Of a stretch of DNA of 64,000 bases, positions 1-7,277 are shown one piece after another; the stretch's first letter is position 1; every line of letters starts with the position of its first letter. The notes below the pieces were generated by a model, which worked only from the letters and a program-made list of their open reading frames with translations, had not been told where the DNA came from and made no database searches. Made by a program: the position numbers and the translations under genes. The stretch is taken from contig CAYWGD010000011.1 of NCBI GenBank assembly GCA_964457335.1, positions 37,455-101,454 of the forward strand, read 5' to 3'. The DNA is from CAJBVW01 sp964457335 (GTDB lineage: Bacteria; Myxococcota_A; UBA796; SXON01).

Positions 1-1
1 C

Positions 2-346
2 GTGCACGTCGTGTACCTGACCGGCCGCGACGAGACGATGAAGCCCGGCACCGAGGACGCCCTCCGCCGCTTCGGCTTCCCCTACGACGTGCCGCGCTCC
101 ACGCTGCTCGTGAAGCCCGACTTCCGGCAGGACGACACGGCGTTCAAGGAGCAGGCGCTCGAGATCGTCGCCGCCATCGGCCACGTCGTGCTCTACCTCG
201 ACAACGAGCCGTCGAACGTGAACCTGTTCCGGCGTCGGCACCCCGAGTCGCTCGTCGTCTTCGTGGAGACCGACCACTCCCCGCGGCCGGTCGAGCCCGA
301 CGTCGAGATCCCGTGGCTGCGGAGCTTCCTCCTCGAATCGGTCTGA
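2..346 (+). CDS. HAD-like hydrolase, 3' part only
   Basis: C-terminal 114 residues of a protein whose beginning lies before the window. TGRDE near the start looks like HAD motif II (Thr), a Lys lies in the position of motif III, and LYLDNEPSNVNLF resembles the acidic motif IV that binds magnesium. The first HAD motif (DxDxT) is off the edge, so the assignment rests on the second half of the fold. Substrate cannot be told. It ends with TGA at 344-346 and converges on the lipoprotein gene encoded on the other strand only a few bases away. Confidence 0.6.
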   Translation: MHVVYLTGRDETMKPGTEDALRRFGFPYDVPRSTLLVKPDFRQDDTAFKEQALEIVAAIGHVVLYLDNEPSNVNLFRRRHPESLVVFVETDHSPRPVEPDVEIPWLRSFLLESV

Positions 347-350
347 CCGC

Positions 351-905
351 TCACCACGTCGCGATCGAGGTCCCCGCGGATCCGCACTCGAGGTGGCCCG
401 TGGTCCCGGTCGTCGTGACCTCGGCCTCGATCTGGAGCTCCGGGTCGCTCCCGCCCTCGGTGCAGGCCGGGTCGAGCTCGCCGTAGCCGCCGATCGTGGT
501 CACGAAGTGGACCGTGGAGGCGTTCGTGGCCCAGACCACGTAGACCCCGTCCTCGTCCACGGCGCCGTCCGCGGTGACGACGCTCCACGACACGGGGATG
601 TAGAGCCGGTCGGGCGTCTCGCAGGTCTCCGCGGAGTCGGGGTTCTGCTCGAGGTCGGTCCACGACGGCGTGCCCTCGGCGGCGGCGAAGCCGAGGGAGA
701 TCGTGGTGGAGCCGCCCGCGGACCACGTGAGCGACCCGCTCGCGCCCGCCTCGAGCCAGGCCAGCACCTCGTCCGCGGAGAAGCCGCCCGGCGAGGCCTC
801 GTCCGGCCCGACCTCGGTGCTGGACGAGCGGCAGGGGTCCTCGCCGGTGTCGTGTTTCTCGGTGCCGGACTGGGTGCCGCAGGCGAGGAGGAGGAAGGCG
901 AGCAT
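351..905 (-). CDS. Small exported lipoprotein, unknown function
   Basis: 184 residues. The N-terminus MLAFLLLACGTQSG is a short lipoprotein signal with a lipobox ending in Cys9, so the mature protein should be lipid-anchored in the envelope. A Ser/Thr/Glu-rich stretch follows, then a beta-rich domain with several Cys (for example DPC, AETCETP, DPACTEG, HLECGS) that could form disulfides. The ATG at 905 is chosen because a longer frame would place 25 arginine-rich residues before the signal. No family recognised. It is divergent from the regulator at 1031. Confidence 0.65.
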   Translation of the reverse strand: MLAFLLLACGTQSGTEKHDTGEDPCRSSSTEVGPDEASPGGFSADEVLAWLEAGASGSLTWSAGGSTTISLGFAAAEGTPSWTDLEQNPDSAETCETPDRLYIPVSWSVVTADGAVDEDGVYVVWATNASTVHFVTTIGGYGELDPACTEGGSDPELQIEAEVTTTGTTGHLECGSAGTSIATW

Positions 906-1030
906 GGAGCGCTCCGGGTGTGCTCCCAGTCTGGCCCGGGACCGCGCGCGCCACCACGCCCGAGCCCCTCGTAAACGCACTTTCCGGGTGGCGGTAACGC
1001 GGTATCCTGTGCGAATCCGCGGGGGTTCGT

Positions 1031-1957
1031 GTGGACGACGTGGCGAGGCAGGTGCTCCGGGCCGCGCGGGGATCGAGGTCCCAACAGGCGTTCTCGCGCC
1101 GGCTCGGCTACCGGAGCAACCCCGTGGGCGAGTGGGAGGCGGGCCGCCGCTTCCCGACCGCGGCGGAGGCGTTGCGCGCGTGTCGGGTGGCGGGGGTGGA
1201 CGTCGACCGCGCGTTCGCAGCGTTCCCCCCGGGCATCCAGCCGGATCGGGTCGGCGCGTGGCTCGACGCGCTGCGCGGCGACCGGCCGGTGGTCGACGTC
1301 GCGCGCGCCGCGGGCCGGTCGCGCTTCGCGGTGGCGCGCTTGCTCTCAGGGAAGGCGGAGCCGCGCCTCCCCGACTTCCTCGCGCTGGTCGAGGTCCTCA
1401 CCGGGCGCGTGGCCGATCTCGTCGCGCTCCTCGTGCCGATCGAGCGGGTGCCCGCGCTCGCGGCGAGGCGGGCGGTGCTCGAGTCGAGCCGCCGCCTCGC
1501 GCACGCGCAGCCGTGGTCGCAGGCGGTCGTGGCCGCGCTCGACACCGCCGGGTACCGCGCGCTGCCCGCGCATCCCGAGGGCGCGCTCGCCGCCCGCTTC
1601 GGCTTCGCCCCCGAGCTGGAGCGTGCCTGCCTCGACGACCTCGTCGCCGCGGGCGTCGTCGCGCGGGAGGGTCCCCGGCTCGTGCTCCGCGGGCCCCTGG
1701 TCGTCGACACGGCCGCGCCGCCCGAGGTGCTCGGCCACACGCGCGCGCACTGGCTGACCGCCGCGCGGGACCGGGCCGCGCGCCCGCTCCCGGACGACGT
1801 CTTCGCCTACAACGTCTTCTCGGTGTCCACGGCCGACCTCGCGCGCATCCGCGAGCGGCTGTCGGCGTTCTACCGGGAGGTCCGCCAGATCGTCGCCGCC
1901 TCGGAGCCGACCGACACCGTCGCGCTCCTCGGCGTGCAGCTCGTCGAGTGGCCCTGA
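1031..1957 (+). CDS. TIGR02147/DUF4423-family regulator with N-terminal HTH
   Basis: 308 residues. The first 60 or so (QQAFSRRLGYRSNPVGEWE) read as an XRE-type helix-turn-helix, and a second helical region follows. The C-terminus (YNVFSVSTADLARIRER, then FYREVRQIVAASEP and ending in VQLVEW) is the signature of the TIGR02147 family, mostly described from Fibrobacter and predatory or gliding bacteria. The role is presumed transcriptional and the targets are unknown. The start is GTG. A TATCCT hexamer at 1003-1008 with TTTCCG at 981-986 (16-base spacer) is a plausible promoter. Confidence 0.75.
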   Translation: MDDVARQVLRAARGSRSQQAFSRRLGYRSNPVGEWEAGRRFPTAAEALRACRVAGVDVDRAFAAFPPGIQPDRVGAWLDALRGDRPVVDVARAAGRSRFAVARLLSGKAEPRLPDFLALVEVLTGRVADLVALLVPIERVPALAARRAVLESSRRLAHAQPWSQAVVAALDTAGYRALPAHPEGALAARFGFAPELERACLDDLVAAGVVAREGPRLVLRGPLVVDTAAPPEVLGHTRAHWLTAARDRAARPLPDDVFAYNVFSVSTADLARIRERLSAFYREVRQIVAASEPTDTVALLGVQLVEWP

Positions 1958-2002
1958 CCCCCGAACCGCTCGATTCCGTCGCGTCCGGCACCCCCGCCCC
2001 GC

Positions 2003-2008
2003 TACACT
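2003..2008 (+). promoter_or_regulatory. Candidate -10 hexamer of a leaderless gene
   Basis: TACACT, eight bases before the ATG at 2017. No purine-rich ribosome-binding sequence lies between it and the start. The spacing would put the transcript start at or beside the start codon. The same arrangement occurs before several other genes in the window. Confidence 0.45.
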
Positions 2009-2016
2009 GGCCCCGC

Positions 2017-3390
2017 ATGGACCTGCTCCTCACCCACGCCTACTTCCTCGCGGGCGACCCCCACGAGGCGCAGATCATGCGGCCATTTCCGCCACTTGGA
2101 CTGCAGTACCTCGTGTCCTACATGAGGCGCGAGGGCTTCCCGGACACCGACTGGTGGGACACGACGTTCCACCCCGGCCCGGAGGCCTTCGCGGGCGTGC
2201 TGGCCGACGCCGACCCGCGCGTGGTCGGCTTCTACGGGCACACGATCACGCGGCCGGTCGCGAAGGGGATGATCGCCCGCTGCGTCGCGGAGGGCCGCCG
2301 CATCGTCGCGGGCGGGCCCGACCCGGTCCAGTACCTCGACGAATACCTGGACATGGGCGTCGAGGTCGTCGTGGTGGGCGAGGGCGAGCTCACCCTCCAG
2401 GCGCTGATGGCGCACCTGCGCGCCAACCGCTGGCGCTGGGACTTCGCGACGCTCGCGGACATCGACGGCGTCGCGTTCCGCGCGCCCGACGGCACGCTCG
2501 TGCGCACGAAACCGCGCGCGCTCGTCCGCAAGCTCGACACGCTCCCTTGGCCGCACCGGGAGCGCCGCGACCTGGACACCTACTTCCAGGCCTGGCGCGC
2601 CCGGCACGGCGAGACCGCCATGTCGCTCACGACGAGCCGCGGCTGCCCCTACCACTGCTCCTGGTGCAGCAAGCAGGTGTACGGCGACACCTTCCGCCGC
2701 CGCGATCCCGACGCGGTGATCGACGAGATCCTCGACGTGCGGGCGCGCTTCGGCCCCGACCAGCTCTGGTTCGTGGACGACATGTTCACGATCAACCGGA
2801 GCTGGGTGCACCGCTTCAGCGAGCGCGTGGTCGCGCGCGGCGCCGTCACGCCGTTCTACCTGGTCGGGCGGCCCGAGACGCTCGACGCCGACATGGTCGC
2901 GGCGCTCCGGCGCGCCGGCCTCTACCGGATGTACCTCTCCGCGGAGAGCGGCGCGCAGCACGTGCTCGACGCCATGCGCAAGGAGACCACCCTCGTCGAG
3001 ATCGAGCGCGGGGCCGGCCTCCTCCGCGACGCGGGCGTGGAGATCGGCGTGTTCGTCATGCTCGGCTACCCGGGCGAGGAGAAGCCCGACATCCTCGCCA
3101 CGCGCGACCTGCTCCGGCGCCTCGACCCCGAGGTCACGTTGCTCTCCGTCGCGCACCCCATGAAGGGCACGCCCTTCTACGACCAGGTGAAGGACCGCGT
3201 CACCGGCGAGCACGGCGGGCGGCTCACCTTCGAGATGCGCCACAGCGCGCGGCTCTACGAGGTCGCCCAGCGCATGATCTGGGCGGACCAGGGGCTCCGG
3301 CGGGCCGTGCGCGAGCGCGCCCCGCGGGACCTCGTGCGCAACGCGGTGCGCTGGCCCGTGTACCGGGCGGCGTTCGCGGCGTTGGAGTAG
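2017..3390 (+). CDS. B12-binding-domain radical SAM protein
   Basis: 457 residues. Residues 1-140 form a cobalamin-binding Rossmann-like domain of the kind seen in class B radical SAM enzymes (PPLGLQYL, then VVGFYGHT and VVVVGEGE), though the B12-ligating DxHxxG motif is not evident. The radical SAM core begins at TTSRGCPYHCSWCSKQ, with the CxxxCxxC motif that holds the 4Fe-4S cluster and S-adenosylmethionine. Later come FVDDMF, SAESGAQHVLDAM and MLGYPGE. Such enzymes methylate or rearrange unactivated carbon or phosphorus; the substrate is unknown. A paralogue lies at 34893-36266. The ATG at 2017 is chosen because it begins the Rossmann domain; upstream frame is low-complexity. Confidence 0.85.
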   Translation: MDLLLTHAYFLAGDPHEAQIMRPFPPLGLQYLVSYMRREGFPDTDWWDTTFHPGPEAFAGVLADADPRVVGFYGHTITRPVAKGMIARCVAEGRRIVAGGPDPVQYLDEYLDMGVEVVVVGEGELTLQALMAHLRANRWRWDFATLADIDGVAFRAPDGTLVRTKPRALVRKLDTLPWPHRERRDLDTYFQAWRARHGETAMSLTTSRGCPYHCSWCSKQVYGDTFRRRDPDAVIDEILDVRARFGPDQLWFVDDMFTINRSWVHRFSERVVARGAVTPFYLVGRPETLDADMVAALRRAGLYRMYLSAESGAQHVLDAMRKETTLVEIERGAGLLRDAGVEIGVFVMLGYPGEEKPDILATRDLLRRLDPEVTLLSVAHPMKGTPFYDQVKDRVTGEHGGRLTFEMRHSARLYEVAQRMIWADQGLRRAVRERAPRDLVRNAVRWPVYRAAFAALE

Positions 3391-3394
3391 CTGG

Positions 3395-3433
3395 ATCTTG
3401 GGGCGGGGGGCCCGGCCCCCCGCAACGCCCCCG
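3395..3433 (+). repeat. GC-rich hairpin repeat, copy 1
   Basis: Starts five bases after the stop of the radical SAM gene. It contains CTTGGGGCGGGGGG, a short loop, the complementary CCCCCCGC arm, and the conserved tail CAACGCCCCC. It has no T-run, so it is not a standard intrinsic terminator, but it could block or stabilise the transcript end. Other copies are at 7227, 17095, 40012 and 59862. Confidence 0.7.
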
Positions 3434-3485
3434 GTTTTGCGCGGGTGGGGGCCGCGTCGCCGGGCGGTCCGTCACGGTTCCCGCG

Positions 3486-4007
3486 TCAGAACCGGACGCC
3501 GACCTCCGCGAGCGTGACCCCGAACGCGAGCGCGGGCGCACCGCGGTCCCACCCGGCGCCGACCTCGATCCGGAGCGCCTCGGCGGCCCAGCGCCCCTTC
3601 GTGAACCGGAGCGGGTCGAGCCGCGCCTGGAGCGCGAGCGCGGAGTCGGGCGCGAGGTCGGGGTTCTCGGCGGTGACCGCGCGGAGCGTGGCGCCGAGGT
3701 AGCCCGTGGCGTCGAGGCCCACGCCCGGGCGCCACGTGCCCACGACGAGTCGCGCCCCGACGCCCCCGCGCACGAGCCAGGTGCTCCCGGCGAGCGTGAG
3801 CCAGCGGACCTCCGCGTGGGCGTCGAGATGCTCGGAGAGCGCCACCTCGACCGTCGGGCCGCCGCCCGCGCCCACGAACACCGCGCCCTTCCCGAGGCGC
3901 GCGTCCACGCCGGTGCCCCAGCCGACGGTCACCCGCGGCCGGGTCGCGTCCGGGACCGCGGGCGCCGCGGCGGCCGTCGTGGCCAGGAGCGCCACGGCGG
4001 CGATCAA
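3486..4007 (-). CDS. Exported beta-rich protein, probably outer membrane
   Basis: 173 residues beginning at TTG (4005-4007), which overlaps the TGA stop of the upstream peptidase gene (TTGA), so translation is probably coupled. The first 20 residues (LIAAVALLATTAAAAPA) are a signal peptide. The rest alternates polar and hydrophobic residues in short strands (VTVGWGTGVDA, PTVEVALSEH, ALAFGVTLAEVGVRF) and ends in Phe, as many outer-membrane beta-barrels do. No family recognised. Last gene of a three-gene run with 4004-4966 and 4966-5496, whose product is similar in character. Confidence 0.6.
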   Translation of the reverse strand: MIAAVALLATTAAAAPAVPDATRPRVTVGWGTGVDARLGKGAVFVGAGGGPTVEVALSEHLDAHAEVRWLTLAGSTWLVRGGVGARLVVGTWRPGVGLDATGYLGATLRAVTAENPDLAPDSALALQARLDPLRFTKGRWAAEALRIEVGAGWDRGAPALAFGVTLAEVGVRF

Positions 4008-4966
4008 TCGGCCTCCGCGTACGCGGCGACCAGCGCGGCCGTGAACGCGCCCACCTGCCCGAGGAACGCGCCGTCGAGCGTCTCGATGGTGTCCTCCTCG
4101 GTGTGGTAGCGCGGGTTCCGGAACTCGGTCGTGTCGGTGAGGAACACGCCCGGCACGCCCATGTCCCAGAAGGGGGCGTGGTCGCTCCGGAGCAGATCCG
4201 TCGTGAGCGAGAAGTGCGCGTCGCCGTTGGCGAGCACGCCCGCCGTCTTCACGGGGTCGGCTTGCTCGGCGGCGAGCGCGAGGCTGGCCATCAGGTCGTC
4301 CGTCGCGTGCTCGGGCGCGATGACGGCGAGGAAGTCGCCGGTGTCCGGCGCGTCGAGCCCGAGCAGGGACTGCTGCGAGCCGGGCGTCGGGTCGGTGAAG
4401 CCCACGCTGTCGAGGTTCACGACGCGGTGGAAGCGCGCCTCGGCGTTCGTCGCCGCGTAGGCCGCGGCGCCGACGAGGCCCTCCTCCTCGCGGTCGAACG
4501 AGATGATCCGCACGGTGCGGTCGGGCCCGGCGTCCGCGAGGGCGCGCGCGACCTCGAGGATCACCGCCACGCCCGTGGCGTTGTCGTCCGCGCCGACGAA
4601 CCAGGCGTCGTGGTGCGCGGAGACGAGCACGATCTCGTCGGCGTGGGAGCCGCCGGGCACGTCGGCCCAGACGGTGCGGATCTCCCGGCCGTCGAGCCCG
4701 GAGGTGTCGACCCGCGCCTCCAGCCCGGCGTCGATCAGGGCGGCGGCGACGTAGTCGGCGGAGTTCACGTGCGTGAACGGCATCCCGTCGTAGCGGGCCT
4801 CCGGCGGGTAGTACGGCTCCTCGCCGCCCCGCGTGGTCACGAGCGCCGCGACGTGCGCCATAAGCGCCTCCCCGTCGATCTCGGCGGCGGCGGCGGCGCC
4901 GGCCGCGCGCTGGGCCTCCGTGAACGTGGGCGAGGCCGTGCAGCCGGCGAGCAGCAGGGTCAGCAT
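4004..4966 (-). CDS. M28-family zinc metallopeptidase, lipoprotein
   Basis: 320 residues. MLTLLLAGCTAS is a lipoprotein signal with lipobox Cys9. The peptidase domain carries the M28 ligand signatures: SAHHDAW, GADDNATG (the DDNxxG motif with a bridging Asp) and a DREEEGLVGAAAYA stretch holding the catalytic Glu. The distal HTEEDT near the C-terminus supplies the last His. Family members are aminopeptidases or carboxypeptidases; this one should work in the periplasm or at the surface. Its ATG overlaps the TGA of 4966-5496 by one base (TGATG), and its own stop overlaps the next start, so the three genes are translationally coupled. Confidence 0.82.
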   Translation of the reverse strand: MLTLLLAGCTASPTFTEAQRAAGAAAAAEIDGEALMAHVAALVTTRGGEEPYYPPEARYDGMPFTHVNSADYVAAALIDAGLEARVDTSGLDGREIRTVWADVPGGSHADEIVLVSAHHDAWFVGADDNATGVAVILEVARALADAGPDRTVRIISFDREEEGLVGAAAYAATNAEARFHRVVNLDSVGFTDPTPGSQQSLLGLDAPDTGDFLAVIAPEHATDDLMASLALAAEQADPVKTAGVLANGDAHFSLTTDLLRSDHAPFWDMGVPGVFLTDTTEFRNPRYHTEEDTIETLDGAFLGQVGAFTAALVAAYAEAD

Positions 4967-5496
4967 CAGAACACCCGCGAGATCGTGAGGAGGTCGGCCC
5001 GCCAGCGCCCGGAGAGCCCGAGGTGGAGCAGGGACACGCCCACGCCGATCCGCGCCGCGCCGAGCTCCCAGGCCCCCACGCGGAAGCGCGCGGGGGTGGC
5101 GGTGAAGTCGATCCAGCGGGGCTCGGGCGCGCCGAGGTCCGCGAAGTAGGAGCCGGGCGGGCGCTCCTCCTCGAGCACCTCCGAGCGCGTGCGTGTCGAG
5201 GCGCCGAGCTCGAACCCCGCGGCCGGGCGCCAGCGGCCGATCGTGCCGACCGCGTCGACGTGCACCGCACCCTCGAACGCCCAGGAAGGCTCGGCCTCGG
5301 CGGGCAGCACGAGCCGCGCCGCGGCGCCGACCTCCACCCCGATGGGGAAGCGGGCCCCGTACTCGACGGCGGGCCCGAGCCGCACCGGGATGCCCTCGTA
5401 GAGCAGGGGGTACTGGAAGGCGTGGGCGGTGAGCCCGACGTGGTGCTCGACCTCGCCGGCGAGCGCGACGCCGATCGCGAGCAGCAGGGCGCACAT
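4966..5496 (-). CDS. Exported beta-rich protein, unknown
   Basis: 176 residues. MCALLLAIGVALAGEVEHH is a signal peptide with a likely cleavage after AGE or ALA. The mature part has repeated short strands rich in Gly, Val and aromatic residues (VGLTAHAFQYPL, GVEVGAAARLVL, WRADLLTISRVF) and ends in Phe, consistent with an outer-membrane barrel. A GTG 18 bases further upstream is possible, but a TAGAGT hexamer sits eight bases before the ATG at 5496, which favours this start. First gene of the coupled run with the M28 peptidase. Confidence 0.6.
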   Translation of the reverse strand: MCALLLAIGVALAGEVEHHVGLTAHAFQYPLLYEGIPVRLGPAVEYGARFPIGVEVGAAARLVLPAEAEPSWAFEGAVHVDAVGTIGRWRPAAGFELGASTRTRSEVLEEERPPGSYFADLGAPEPRWIDFTATPARFRVGAWELGAARIGVGVSLLHLGLSGRWRADLLTISRVF

Positions 5497-5504
5497 GGGC
5501 CCGA

Positions 5505-5510
5505 ACTCTA
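5505..5510 (-). promoter_or_regulatory. Candidate -10 hexamer of a leaderless gene
   Basis: TAGAGT on the minus strand, eight bases before the ATG at 5496, with no Shine-Dalgarno sequence between. Same spacing as at 2003 and 19210. Confidence 0.4.
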
Positions 5511-5541
5511 CCACGCGGCCCGAAACCGACGCGCCCTACCC

Positions 5542-6402
5542 CTACACGCCGCAGCCGGCCCCGCCGATACGCGTGCCGTCTTGCCTCGAGACACCGTGCC
5601 CGGAAGACTCCCAGCCCGAGTAGGCGAGCACGAGCTCGAGGACGCCGTCGCCCTCCACGTCGGTGAGGCCGTGGAGCTCGGCGCGCTCGAAGAGCGGTCG
5701 TGCCTGCTCCACCGCGCGGGCGAGGGCCTCCTCCTCGGAGACCTCCGGGTCCGAGGTTTCGGGCTCACCGGCGTCCCACTCGCCCTCGTGCAGCGTCGTG
5801 ACCGCGCCGCCGGCCAGGATCCCGACCCAGCTCCACCCGCGGGTCGGCTCGTCGACGGACAGCGTCGCGAGCAGCTCCTCTTCGCCGTCCCCGTCGAGAT
5901 CCACGCGCCACGCGCCCGCGACCGCGAACTCGGCGCGCCCGAGCGCGGCTTCGAGCGCGGGGCGCGCGTCCGCCTCGTCGACCGTGGTGACGGAGCGCCC
6001 CGTCGCCTCCTCCCAGGCCCAGTCCGGGGTGAAGGCGACGTTCCCGGCGCACGCGGGGTCGTCGTCCTGGCTGACCTCGACGCCCGTGCCCTCGCCGAGG
6101 GGGACCACGACCGGGCCCTCGCCGATCACGGAGACCCCCACCGCGAGCACCGGCGTGTCGGCGGGCGCCTTGGCGTACATGCCGAAGCCGTCGGGGAGCA
6201 CGAGGGTGCGCGGGAGGTCGGGGATCGGGCGCCCGTCGGGTGCGGGCGCGGCATCGACGTGGGGCGGGGCGGGCGCCTCCTTCGGCAGGGCGCGGCCCTT
6301 GTCCGACGCGACCCGCTCGACCGGCGCGGCGCCGGATGCCACGGGCGCGGCCGCGTGGCGGGCGGCGCAGCCGGCGACGAGCAGGAGCACGGCCGCCCGC
6401 AC
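5542..6402 (-). CDS. Lipoprotein with FG-GAP/VCBS-like calcium sites
   Basis: 286 residues from GTG at 6402. VRAAVLLLVAGCAARHAAAP is a lipoprotein signal (Cys12). A Pro/Ala-rich spacer follows. Two Asp-rich loops, VDLDGDGEEELLATL and TDVEGDGVLELVLAY, are typical of FG-GAP/VCBS repeats, where DxDGDG binds calcium within a beta-propeller blade. This suggests a surface protein that reports or stores a computed quantity domain, but no function can be assigned. The start lies three bases beyond the stop of the upstream methyltransferase, so the two are one transcript. Confidence 0.65.
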   Translation of the reverse strand: MRAAVLLLVAGCAARHAAAPVASGAAPVERVASDKGRALPKEAPAPPHVDAAPAPDGRPIPDLPRTLVLPDGFGMYAKAPADTPVLAVGVSVIGEGPVVVPLGEGTGVEVSQDDDPACAGNVAFTPDWAWEEATGRSVTTVDEADARPALEAALGRAEFAVAGAWRVDLDGDGEEELLATLSVDEPTRGWSWVGILAGGAVTTLHEGEWDAGEPETSDPEVSEEEALARAVEQARPLFERAELHGLTDVEGDGVLELVLAYSGWESSGHGVSRQDGTRIGGAGCGV

Positions 6403-6404
6403 GA

Positions 6405-7163
6405 TCAGGCCCGCGGCTTGCTGCCGACCGCCACGCCGAAGAGCATGTGGTCGACGATGCGGTCGCCGACCTGCACGGCGTGGAGCTGCGCGAACGCGGG
6501 GGAGGCGTTGCGGTACACCCGCCGGATGCCCTCGCGGGCCTCCTCGGTGATGGCGCCGGTGTTCGACCACACGTCGACGTCCTCGATGGAGACGAAGTCG
6601 TGCACCTTCACGTCGACCGCACCGGCCTCGGTGAGCAGCCGCGCGAGGTCCTCGCGGAGGTAGAAGTTCTTGCGCGCCTCGTTCCGGAGCCGCAGGATCT
6701 CGAAGTACTCGGCCTGGTCGGCCTCGCCGTAGGCGCAGAGGTGCACGAGGCAGGCGCGCCCGCCCGGCTTGAGCACGCGCAACATCTCGCGCACCGCGGC
6801 CTCGTCCCGCATGAACTGGATGCCCTGGCGGCACACCACGAGGTCGAAGCTCGCGTCGGGGAAGGGGAGGGCCTCCCCGGGGGCCACGACCAGCTCGTCC
6901 ACGTAGGGGCGGGCCTGCTCGAACATCGCGGCGGTGATGTCGGCGCCGACGATGCGCGCGACCTTGCCCACGAAGTGCTTCGACACGAGGCCGGTGCCGC
7001 ACGCCACGTCCAGCAGCACGTGGTGGGGCTCCGGCGCCAGCGCGCGCACGGTGAACTCGCCGAGCTCCGGGTCGTCGACCCAGTGGCTCGAGATGTTGTA
7101 GCGGGCGGCGCGGGCCGTGAAGTGGTCGGTGACGAGGGGGTCGACGGCGGGGGTGGTCGGCAC
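6405..7163 (-). CDS. Class I SAM-dependent methyltransferase (UbiE/COQ5-like)
   Basis: 252 residues. LLDVACGTGLVSKHF is the SAM-binding motif I, VGADIT supplies the acidic residue of motif II, GEALPFPDASFDLVVC is the conserved 'fPdasFD' block of UbiE-like enzymes, and REMLRVLKPGG is motif III. The substrate cannot be told; this group includes quinone, sterol and small-molecule methylases. GTG at 7163 is chosen because GAGGAG lies eight bases upstream. It is followed directly by the lipoprotein gene at 6402. Confidence 0.82.
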   Translation of the reverse strand: MPTTPAVDPLVTDHFTARAARYNISSHWVDDPELGEFTVRALAPEPHHVLLDVACGTGLVSKHFVGKVARIVGADITAAMFEQARPYVDELVVAPGEALPFPDASFDLVVCRQGIQFMRDEAAVREMLRVLKPGGRACLVHLCAYGEADQAEYFEILRLRNEARKNFYLREDLARLLTEAGAVDVKVHDFVSIEDVDVWSNTGAITEEAREGIRRVYRNASPAFAQLHAVQVGDRIVDHMLFGVAVGSKPRA

Positions 7164-7226
7164 GGGGGCTCCTCGGCGAAGGTCCCCCTCTAGCCTGGAA
7201 CGGGCGTGCCCGCCCCCACCACGATC

Positions 7227-7270
7227 GGGGGGGAGTTGCGGGGGGGCTCGGCCCCCCCGCCCCAAGAAGA
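7227..7270 (-). repeat. GC-rich hairpin repeat, copy 2
   Basis: Read on the minus strand it starts eight bases after the stop of the MopE-repeat gene: TTCTTGGGGCGGGGGGG, loop, GCCCCCCCGCAAC. The tail reads CAACTCCCCCC rather than CAACGCCCCC. It separates that gene from the methyltransferase downstream on the same strand. Confidence 0.7.
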
Positions 7271-7277
7271 AGAAGCC